From positions 161,234-225,233 of the forward strand of contig NC_052356.1 of the NCBI RefSeq assembly GCF_009727055.1: a stretch of DNA of 64,000 bases, in the 5' to 3' direction. The notes under the pieces were generated by a model that saw only the letters and a program-made list of their open reading frames with translations, did no database searches and was not told the DNA's origin. Shown here piece by piece: positions 44,268-54,337 of the stretch. Each line of letters begins with the position of its first letter. The first letter of the stretch is position 1. The DNA is from Benincasa hispida. Its lineage: Eukaryota > Streptophyta > Magnoliopsida > Cucurbitales > Cucurbitaceae. The position numbers were made by a program, and so were the translations under genes.

Positions 44268-46823
44268 GTTGTACAAAAATTGTTTCTATGCTGCAAGTCC
44301 ATGCCATAAACTTGATGACATAGATTTTATGCGATGGTATGTGATACTACTTCTAGATATGCGTTATTAATGAATGTTCTTGTAGTATGTTGTGCGTTGT
44401 CACAAGTTTTCTTGCGTTGAAACAAAGTATAATTTCACCGCAAGTTTCTTGGTGTGATCCGAGGTCGAACACAGGGATTGTTTTAGGTTAATTGAGTTAT
44501 ATTTGTGATATATGCAATCAGGGGTTTTTCAAATTAATAAAGGTGTGTGTACAGGTATTTGAAAATGCGATAAAGTAAAGGTAAGCGAAAAAAAAATGCG
44601 ATAATAAAGTAAATTGCGATAAAAGAAAAGTGCGATAAAATAAACCTAAACTATGATGATACAAGATACAGGTTACATGATACAAGATATCGAGGTTGAG
44701 ACTGACTGTGAAGAATATACAAAGATTGTGTTATGTGGTGGCAAGTCTTATGTGTGGAATAGAAGGAGAAAAGATAATTAGTACAAACATCGCAAGTTCC
44801 TTAATTGTGTTAAAGGCATAAGTACAATTCCGCTTTTCCCTTGGCGTACACCTCTCGATGATCGGGCGCGTTCCCACATCTCTGTGGTGAAACAGGGACA
44901 AACGTAATGAACGCAAGGTTGCTTCCATCTCTGGAAGTACTTCTTTCTTTAGTTAATGCATTCTTCTAACCTTCTCTCGACAGATCAGAATGGCATCTTC
45001 ACTTCTGCTCTCACAGGTAAAGATGTCCTCTAGCATGCTTGAGCTAAACATCTTTATTTCTTTAGCACAGATTAAGTTACTTGTTTAATTCATATTAATC
45101 ACCAAGGGAGTAAGAAAACATCGTGGAGAAAATGATTTATGGAGGAACGAAAATAGACAGAGAAGTGGAAATGGAAATGATCGAGACATTCAATAATACT
45201 ATTTAGCGTCTGATACATGGTTGTGAATGAAGAGATTAAGAAGATGAAATATAATTGATGAATGAGAGTTAGAAACAAATACAAATAAGCGCCAACGTCT
45301 TGGCATAGATCTAGAATAGAGAATCTCTTGTCGGCGTTGATGGAGTGAATGGAAGGATTAACTTCCCTCTCAGGCTTGCTCAACCGGTAGAAGGGATCTT
45401 AAGTACAGAGCTTCTCGACGGGGATTTGGCAGAATTGCATTGAGACTTACCTCTCGACCTTGTCTCTTCTCTTCCCAGTTTCCTCTGATCAGCACTCAGA
45501 TCAACTCTCTCTCAATAGCCTCGTATCAATTTTCCTCCGTATCAAGTATATTTTTCAGTGAATTCTTTGAGGGTATTTATAGATGAAAGCTTTGACTCTT
45601 TGATTTGTGGTCCCCACTGTATTGTTATGGAAATTTTGAAAATGGTGGAATAAATATTCCTTCTATTATGCAACCAGTCCGTCGAATATGCACAACGGTT
45701 AGTTGTACACATGTCACAATCCTCCGTGTTTGGGTTGCTCATTTGCATCTTTCGATCTGTATCCGCATACGATGTTGTTTTTATTACCGCATGCAATTGA
45801 AGTTCATCTCTGGATCGACTGTCGCATTGCGCCGTCATTGCATTGATCGTCTATTCATTCCTAAATGATGGGCGCAATGTGACGTAGATGCGTTAATCTT
45901 TCTCTCTTGAGTCATGAGCGCATACGGTGACTGGATTTCCTGCAAAACAGACTTAAAATATTCTTTTCTATCATCGCAATGGTGTTAGTGGGTGTATTTG
46001 CGATAATTTATAATTATTGTATTTCTTAGCTAATTTCATACAATTGACGCAACTTTACTCTCTTTTGGCCGCAATATCTAAATAAAGCAGTCTAAATAAC
46101 TTGTATTTCTACAAGTTATCACACCTCAAAATTTAGATATATGCTTGTCCTCAAGCATATCTTCTACTAAGGCAAAAATGCTCAGTTCCTATCCTAAATT
46201 TTGCGTCGATTGGTTCCTCCGAATGCTCCACTTAGGCACATTACTTAACAACGCAATTTTCTTCTATCCTTGCTAATTCATATTAAAGCCCTACTTTATT
46301 CTTCTATCCTACAAATTTCTGCTCAAAAATCCTTTTCTAGTTTTAAAAAGAATGTTTACCTCTTCTTTATCAAAACAATTTGTTGCGTCCGTATGCGGTG
46401 GTCAAGTTTTGTGTCATTTATTAGAGACTGTTGGTCATGGTTACACTCTTCGTTTTGACTTGTTCCCACGTGTGTCATGCGAACATCCAACTACGGTTGT
46501 GTGCCAATTTCAACTTTAACTCTTGAATTTCAGAGGAGTTGTCTCTGCATTCTTTTATTTTCTTTTGCATTTTTCTCTTTTCATATTGCGTTGTTCTTGG
46601 AAACCTATCTTCGTTTTGGCTTACTCCCACGGGTGTCATGCAAACATCCAACTACGAGCAGGTTCCTTTCATAACTAACTCTTATCAGGTTGGGAATGTT
46701 TTGGGTTTCCCTTGCGCTGACATTGGAGTTCTGTATGAAAATTTATTGAAAATATATTTTTTTTAAAATGAAAAATGAACGCAATTTTCTTAATGACCGC
46801 ATAATCTTGATCTCATCTATTCA
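44268..46823 (-). mobile_element. Athila-like LTR, minus orientation
   Basis: Read on the minus strand it starts TGAATAGATGAG after a polypurine tract (46824-46838) and ends at about 44268 seven bases before a tRNA-Asp-like PBS. About 2.55 kb, no coding; the small frames at 45605-46766 are LTR sequence. It shares GAGGTCGAACACAGGGA and CACAAGTTTTCTTGCG with the duplicated fragments at 3876-6659. Having a PPT on one side and a PBS on the other means it is the shared LTR of two joined internal regions, or a recombined LTR. Confidence 0.65.
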
Positions 46824-46838
46824 GACCTTCCCCACCCC
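46824..46838 (-). promoter_or_regulatory. polypurine tract of the Athila-like element
   Basis: The minus strand reads GGGGTGGGGAAGGTC directly before the LTR start TGAATAG. Confidence 0.65.
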
Positions 46839-47296
46839 TAAATTTAGAGATGCGCAAGGTTCTCATTGCATTGTTTGGACAGAATAAACAAACACTTAGA
46901 AAAAATTTTTAAAAAGAAGGTTTGAGCAAAACTTTGAAAGATAAAAGATAAAGTACTGCTAAGCTACGAATTAACTAAGTGTTAGTCGGAATTTACAAAG
47001 TGTGGAAAATGTTTCTAAGTGCATGCATCTTATACATCATGGTAGCGCAATGAATAACGCAAAAGTAAAGATCAAGAATATCGCAAATATTGACAAAGGA
47101 TGATAAAGAAAAAGGCACAGGCAAAAAGAAGAGAATGGTTACTTAATTATATTGAAAATTCACTAAGTATACAAAGAATTAAAAATTAACGCAATACAAA
47201 AATTGTTGCCTATACAAAGAATAAAAGAATTTTGTTAACTAATGAAAAATAATGAATTAAATAAAAGTATAGAATGACCGCATAAAAATGTAAAGA

Positions 47297-49594
47297 TTAT
47301 TGTTGAGGACCAGGAGGGTCTGGAGGAGGGTTCTGATGTGGTACTGAAAGGGCTTCTTCAAAATTCAAGTGCTGCTTGAGATGCGGAGGCACCATGGGAC
47401 CATGAAGATTTGCTGAGAAAGTTAAAGTACTCATGGTTGCGCTCCGCAATCTGTCTTTGGTGGCGATGAACCTTATAAATTTTGTGCTGAATATTAATCA
47501 ACGCCTCCTTTGACGTAGCAGCACTACACTGTATATCATCGACTTGCTCCATTACCCCATCAAATCTCTGGTTGAAGAAGGCTTGTTGCTGAGCGAAGAG
47601 TTGTTGTTGTTGGGAGAAGAAGGACCGTATTTTTGCTAACTCAGCAGCTAAAGAGTTGACAGTGGGTGGTGCCTGCAATGTCTCGCCAACAATGTTTTGG
47701 GATTGGGCAGAGGTGCCTTTACCCAAATCGTGTGGGTCATTAATATGCGATGGTGGAATGGAAGGTTATGGTGATGATGCTGAAGGTGAGGATGGGGCTG
47801 CTGGATATGCGGTTGGAGAATTTGGGGCAAGAAGAAGGAAGGTAAAGTGCTCAGGAAGGGAAAAAGAAGAAGGTTGTGCGGAGCAGCCTCGAGATTTTGA
47901 TATTGATGAGGCCGTGGACTTCTTGCATGGGCTCCTCCTTAATGCCTACGTCCATTGACAGGCATAGACTTGAGACAGTCCATGGAAAGAAGTATTGTCC
48001 TCTAATGTGTCCCACAAAACCTCGAATTTGACTTGCGATCAATCGGCCTACATCGATTGGAATGCCGTGCGTAATACAATATGCGACCATAACTCGATCC
48101 CTTGAAATTTTCTTGTTATGGGAAGTTGGGATCGGCCACTTTTTAACCAAATAAACCCAAATCCTTGCCTCCGAAAGAAGAGTTTTAGACGCCAGGGTCT
48201 TGATGCCTTTTAAAGAAACCGACCATTTAGTGCCTGGTTACATTAATACTCGCAATGCATCTTCCAATTGTTCTTCCGTAGGATCATCAATGATTTTGTT
48301 GCCCGGTGCATCCGAGTTATCCTTCATTTGGTATAGTTCATTGATGTCCCTTGCGTTGAAAGGAACCACTTGCCCTTTTATGGTCACCACATCCTTGGTG
48401 CCATGTAGCCGTCCATGGTAGAAGTCGCGCACTACCTTTGGAACAACAATGGCTGGGCACTGGCAAAATGTGTCCCAACCATGCTCCACGATAACGCTCG
48501 TGATTAGATCTGGTAGTGGCATTGGCGCAGGGAAAAGGCCCATCTCCATCAACAAATTGTCATTCTCTTTCTTTCTTGATGGACGCACCTTTGCCAACGC
48601 GGGCTTGCTGCTTTCTGCGACCGCTTTGCCCTTACCCTTGGCTAACGTAAGGCGGGATTGTTGCCTTTGTTTTCTTTCCCGTTCCTTGTGTTGTTCCTCA
48701 TTTTCTCGTTCGGCAAGTTCCTTGCCCTTCTTCTTAATCAAATGCTGTCTGTTGGCTTCACACTTCCTCTCCTTCTCTTCTCTCATTCTCCTTTCTTCTT
48801 CTACCTTCTTTTTCTTTTCTTCTTCTTCCTCTTTTCTCACTTCTCTTTCAAACTCTTCCACGAATTGCTCAGAGGCCCACAAAAGGCGTTGTTCCTCTTC
48901 AATTCGCCTTATTTCTTCAAGCCTCGAGATCTCGTTATTGCAGCAAACCTCCTCATCATGCAGTATTCTTCGTCTATCACCTTCTACGGTGATGAGTTTC
49001 GCCCGCTCCATTTTCTCTTGTCTCTCTTCCTCTTCCTTTCTCCTCCTTTCCTTTTCTTCTAATGCGTTGATAAAAATTAAAGGGTCAACGATAGACCCTT
49101 GCAGTTCATTCTCCTTGTGATGTCGTATCAGGGGGGTAGCTTCTCCTTCTTCGCCTTCATCGGCCACAATAACTTGCGTTGTTTCAGGTTGCGTCGACTC
49201 CCTATGTTGCGCTGGTTCCCCCCTGTCCTCCCTCACGGAGGTGGATTCTCCATCCATTTCTGGGCTTGCAGCCCTCTTCTTCTTTTCTTCTTCCTTCTTT
49301 AGGCGCCTTTCCTCACGTCTGTGCTCTTTCCTTTCTTTCTTCTCTTTCTTCTTTCTTAGCTTGGCCTCCTCATCTTCTTCATCTTGATTCTTTTCTTTAT
49401 TCTTCTTCTTTTTGCGATGATGGGATGGCTCACCTTCTCCAACCTTCTTTTCCTTCTTCTCATTTTTCTTCTTTTTCCCCTCTTCCACCTCTTGTTGCTT
49501 CTCTGCCGCAACTTCTTCTAACGCGACTCTGATGGGTCCATCATAGGATTCTACTTGCGTAGTTTCCTTAGGAGTCTCTAAAGCCAGAGTGCTT
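47297..49594 (-). pseudogene. retroelement coiled-coil ORF with plant transposon domain
   Basis: From 49594 down to 47851 one minus-strand frame is open except for a single TAA at 48238-48240. The N-terminal two-thirds (to about 48600) is extremely Lys/Glu/Arg-rich, predicted coiled coil (EEEEEKKKKVEEERRMREEK). The following HGWDTFCQCPAIVVPKVVR and DFYHGRL, VVPFNARDINELY resemble the domain named putative plant transposon protein. After the stop, WVYLVKKWPIPTSHNKKISR and VMVAYCITHGIPIDVGRLIA continue that domain. A frameshift near 47850 leads into MGKGTSAQSQ... and a Gln-rich coiled segment (47726-47358), and another shift near 47358 to a Pro-rich end stopping at 47297. The 5' end is cut by the copia LTR at 49595. 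It sits between pol (lost) and the LTR, where Athila-type elements carry their extra ORF. Confidence 0.7.
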
Positions 49595-51038
49595 CTATGA
49601 TAATATAATATAAATATATATGATAACTAACTTATCATATTATATTTATATTAAATTATATGTTATATCAAATATAACATATAACCTATAATTTTAATAT
49701 TGTATCACATACAATATAAACTATAGTTTCTTTTCTCTATTATATGACATTTAATATAAATCATATTTATATTAAATTTAACAACTATGAATCACATTCA
49801 TAGAAAATATATGTGAATCTCATTCAAATATTTATTTCCTCACATTAAGCTATAATGTATGAAATACATTATGACAATTATATCATATATAATTGAAACA
49901 ATTTAATTATATCATATATAATTAAATCCCTCTATTAATTTGAACAATTCACATTAATCCAAAAACTGATTCTCAACTAAATCCTATTGAGCTACCAAGG
50001 GAACCTCATGGACTTGTAGTTTGAAGCTCCAACGGTTCGTGAATAATTAATTAAACTCTTTAATTACATTATTCACCATTCATTAACTATCGGGCACTCC
50101 ATTAAAGATCGATAGCTGCACTCTTCGTACTACATATATATTTATGCGTCGATTGGATATAACCAATCAACAGTATGATGACCCTTCATAAATTTCTTGT
50201 AAGTACAACTAGGCCAAATTATCGTTTTGCCTCTGTAGTTACATCTAACTCCTTAAGTACCATTGATTCCACTAATGAACAATAGATCATAGTCTCACTA
50301 TGATTAAACCCCTCTCGGGTTAGGAAAAGGTATGGCGCCACATTGTTCAAGATTCGGAATCAACCCTTAAGGGAGCAATTTATCTACTTACCTCTGCTTC
50401 GGGGAAGGAGTGAATTCCATCTTATGTAGCTGTATTCCCAACTCCCCAAAATTGTAGGCTTGTTGAGTCGGCGATCTAGCCACTCTCACTCATAAAAATA
50501 AAAAAACCGCCCTCATAGGCAGGAATTCACAACTCACTTAGGATTCAGGTCATGTTACCTATGGTCATCCTGGTGAAATGTAAGTTTCTATTATGAACGA
50601 CGTTATATAATGAGACTAAACATTTCATGTTCCGGTCTTATACAAACTCCTTTGTATAGAATATACCCACTCGCATGTCTAATACATGAATGATCAGGAT
50701 CAGATCATTTGTAGCACTTTATAACAATTGTAACACCTATAAAGTGGGCCATACTCATAATGTCACTAGGATAAGGTACCCAGCCTTATCCATTTACTAT
50801 AGACCATTTAGGTTATCACTTAAACATGATCCACCCGTATGTCTCCACATACATGCTTAAGTTACAAAGATAACCTTGGATGTTAGTTTATTGGTTTGTG
50901 GTTAATGCAACTAAAATATCAAATATTTTATAGACAATGAATAAAATATCACATATTTTATTAAATACATAATGAGTTTATTCATACAATTTTTACAAAC
51001 TATAGGACCCTACGAGATTTAGGGCATCAACCCCAACA
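49595..51038 (-). mobile_element. copia A 3' LTR, truncated
   Basis: On the minus strand it begins TGTTGGGGTTGATGCCC at 51038, preceded by a PPT. It continues with family landmarks to an AT-rich part at 49600-49700, where it is broken before the usual LTR end. About 1.44 kb kept of about 2.1 kb. Confidence 0.8.
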
Positions 51039-51050
51039 ATCTCCCACTTG
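51039..51050 (-). promoter_or_regulatory. copia A polypurine tract
   Basis: The minus strand reads CAAGTGGGAGAT directly before TGTTGGGG of the LTR. Confidence 0.85.
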
Positions 51051-51183
51051 ACCTAAAGATAGTGGAGTGTACAATATAATAAAAATACAAAGTATACAAA
51101 TAATAAACTAGGGCATAACACACCCAGTATATTATCTCCCACTTGCCCTAGTCCAAACGTGGTCTGTCCCATAGACCCATACT

Positions 51184-52748
51184 CTATAGGTGACTCTCAA
51201 ACACTGTAGTCGTGAGGGCCTTTGTAAACGGATCAGTAACGTTGTGCTCCGAATCTATCTTCGTGACAATCACATCCCCTCGATGCACAATTTTTCTGAT
51301 GAGATGATACTTCCGCTCTATATGCTTGTCGCGCTTATGACTCCTAGGCTTTCGGAAATTAGCCACAACACCACTATTATCACAATAAAGTGTGATGAAC
51401 TTTGACATATCTGGAATAACTTTCAAATCAGTCAGAAATTTTCTAAGCCAAACGGCATCCTAAGCAGCTTCACAAGCCCCTACATATTCAGCCTCCATGT
51501 TGGAGTCAGCGGTGCATCCTTCTTGGTGTTTTACCATACTACTGCCCCTCCGTTAAGAGTGAATACTGATCCTGATATGGATTTCCTAGAATCCTTATCA
51601 GTCTAAAAATCAGAGTCCGTGTATCCCGAAAGGATCAAATACTTAGAACCATACACAAGCATGTAGTCCCTCGTTCTCCATAGATACTGAGGATGTTCTT
51701 AATGGCTGTCCAGTGATATAATCCTAGATTAGATTGATATCTACTGACTATCCCCACTACATAGTAGATGTCAGGTCTAGTACATAACATCACATACATC
51801 AAGCTGCCTACAACAGATGCATAGTGGATCCGTCTCATCACCTCAACCTCTTGAGGTGTATTAGGACACTGTTCCTTAGACAATGTAACTCCGTGCCTGA
51901 AAGGCAATAAGCCCCTCTTAGTGTTCTACATCGAATATTTGACAAGCATCTTATCAATATACGACGCCTGAGACAATGCTAGCATTTTGTTCTTTCGATC
52001 TCGAAAGATCTGAATACCCAAAAAAACAACCGAGCCTCTCCAAAATCTTGCATTTGGAATTGGATCGCTAGCCAATTCTTAACTGTAGTCAGTAAACCTA
52101 CATCATTCCCAATGAGTAGGATATCACCTACATACAACACTAGAAAAACTACTGAACTATTAGTGATTTTCTTGTAGATACAAGGCTCATCAACGTTTTG
52201 ATCGAAGCCATAAGATATAATCGCAGTATCAAACCTTATGTTCCAAGATCGAGATGCTTGTTTCAGTCCATAAATTGACCAATTGAGCTTACAAACTTTT
52301 GCTTTTGACCTTGGGTTATGAATCCCTTGGGCTGCACCATATAAATGGTCTCCTCAAGATTGCCATTTAGAAAAGCGGTCTTGACATCCATTTGCCAAAT
52401 CTCATAGTCATAATATGAGGCAATGGATAGGAGGATCCGGATAGACTTCAGCATGGCAACAGGTGAGAAAGTCTCCTCATAATCAACTCCTCTACCTAGG
52501 TATAATCCTTTGTCACCAGTTTAGCCTTGAAGGTTTGCACCTTCCCATCAGCATCCTGTTTCCTCTTGTAGATTCGTTTACAACCTATAGGTTTCACCCC
52601 ATTAAGTTGATCTACGAGATCCCATACTGAATTGAAGTACATAAACTCCATTTTGAGATTCATGGCTTTGATCCATTCATCTTTGTCAATATCCTCCATT
52701 GCCTTCTTGTAAGACAATGGATCCTCAACTTCGCCATCAACTACCATA
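51184..52748 (-). pseudogene. copia A pol relic (RT-RNase H)
   Basis: Minus strand, in order: RT start (52747-52496: EDIDKDEWIKAMNLKMEF, GVKPIGCKRIYKRKQDADGK), RT fingers (52454-52263: YYDYEIWQMDVKTAFLNG, MVQPKGF), palm with the VDD block and GND at about 52130-52100, RT thumb (51907-51635: YASVVGSLMYVMLCTRPDIY, GIVSRYQSN) and RNase H (51426-51184: LYCDNSGVVAN, HIERKYHLIR, DPFTKAL). Spread over several frames with stops between, so inactive. The order and motifs fit a Tork/Angela-type Ty1/copia. Its upstream part is removed at 52749 by a CACTA terminus. Confidence 0.85.
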
Positions 52749-53340
52749 CACTACAGGAGAAAAGACTTACGATAACTTCGAAAAAAATGCTATAATAGGT
52801 ATTTTATAGCATTTTATGCAAAGTCGTGACAACCCATAGTATTAAAAGTCTGAGATTTTTTTATAGCGTTTTTAAAATGCTATAAAAACTCTGAAAGCAA
52901 GAGCATCCTATCACTTGTTGGTATGAGTTTATTGTTTACTATGATTGTTTAATTTTATTGCTTAATTACATAAAAAATAAATTTTAAAGTCATTAACTTG
53001 TTATTCTTTTATTTTTCAAGTCGGTTTACCAAGTATGACATTATCTGGTCTAAGGGCCTTGTTTAGACTCACCTCTATATATCGAGTACGATATTTCGAT
53101 GGTGATGTTCCGATGGAAGAACAAGGTGATCCAACAAGACATCAAGATATTCTTATTCAATCTAATCTCCAGAATGAGTATCCAACAACCTCACTCGATC
53201 ACTTTATACATACTTCCATGATGCCTTCTCCCTCAACATTTGAATTCTTTCCAACAACCCTTAGTACGCTAAGTACGGAAGAAGGACAAACTTCACATGT
53301 CCATCAGATGTCCATGACTAGTACATGATATACAGATATC
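52749..53340 (+). mobile_element. CACTA (En/Spm) element left end
   Basis: CACTACAGGAGAAAAG at 52749 is the CACTA-superfamily terminal inverted repeat, followed by subterminal repeats (ATGCTATAAT, TTTTATAGCATTTTATG, TAGCGTTTTTAAAATGCTAT). A short plus-strand frame at 53035-53328 (97 codons) inside is of unknown relation. A matching right end is not clear; CTTTTCCGTAGTA at 54199-54211 is a weak candidate. The element lies between copia A and the LRR gene. Confidence 0.6.
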
Positions 53341-53627
53341 GTGGTGAGGTTATACATTTTACAGAGGAGGACCAACCATCAAGTGTAAGAGGCCATGGCG
53401 ATCGTGGACACTATGTGACTCAACATGATCAATCTAGGCATAATAGAGAATCTTCTTCTGGTTATGAATATAGAAAATTATACATATAATCAAATTTATT
53501 AATCAAATTCAAACAAGAAAATGCACTTGCAGTCTACAACACATCCTAAAGCACCTTGAATATTATTTACAATAGTCGGGAGTTAATATCTATATTTCTG
53601 CATAAGTTTCTAACAACTTTAAACAAA

Positions 53628-53978
53628 AACAATGATTTGGAATTAAATTAATTGAATACTATTAAAATTAATATTGAGTATATCAAATCATTCATAGAAA
53701 TTTTTTAATCTCAAAGTAATATTATTGTTTATACTATTAAAAAGTTAGTAATATTACTATTAAAATAAAAAACGAGATTAATGAGATGGTTGATTTTAGG
53801 TAATAATGATTTGGAATTAAACAAATTGAATATTATTAAAATTAATATTTAGTATATCAAATTAATTATAAAAATTTCTTAATCAAAATAACATTATTGT
53901 TTATATTGTTAAAAAATTACTAATATTATTATCACTATAAAAAGACAAAAGTAATGAGATGGTTTATTTTAGGGTTAT
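53628..53978. repeat. tandem duplication of about 175 bp upstream of the LRR gene
   Basis: 53628-53795 and 53803-53978 both run from AATGATTTGGAATTAAA through TTAAAATTAATATT and TATCAAAT to GAGATGGTT(G/T)ATTTTAGG. AT-rich, no gene. It ends about 360 bp before the LRR start codon. Confidence 0.75.
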
Positions 53979-54211
53979 TAAAAGAATAAAAGAATAAAAG
54001 ATAAAAAATAAAAAAATATATTTTTTATCGAAACTGAATGCGTCCCTTCAAAAAACGCATTCGTAATTTTCTTTTTATTTATTTTTGAATGAATACGTCT
54101 TTTCAATTCAAGAAAAACATTCCCTTTTCCCAAATTGATTTCAAAACCCCCCTTTTACTTAATTAAAATAAAAAAACAACCCTACAATTCTAATTAACCT
54201 CTTTTCCGTAG

Positions 54212-54337
54212 TACGCCAAATTTCTTGAAACGTTCACTCCGTAGAATTAATCCAGCAGACAAGCACTGCCCGCAGAATTTGAAGGCGTCTTCGGAAGCAG
54301 TCAGTTCGTAGCAGAGCAACTAGGGTTTTTCACGACT
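54212..54337 (+). promoter_or_regulatory. LRR gene 5' UTR/proximal promoter
   Basis: GC-richer leader between the AT-rich repeats and the ATG. No TATA box is obvious, as is common in housekeeping plant genes. The transcription start is not determined. Confidence 0.35.

Noticed and set aside
48449..49532. Plus-strand Ser/Phe/Leu-rich frames, up to 223 codons
   Set aside because: They are antisense to the Lys/Glu-rich coiled-coil ORF on the minus strand, which has recognisable domain words.
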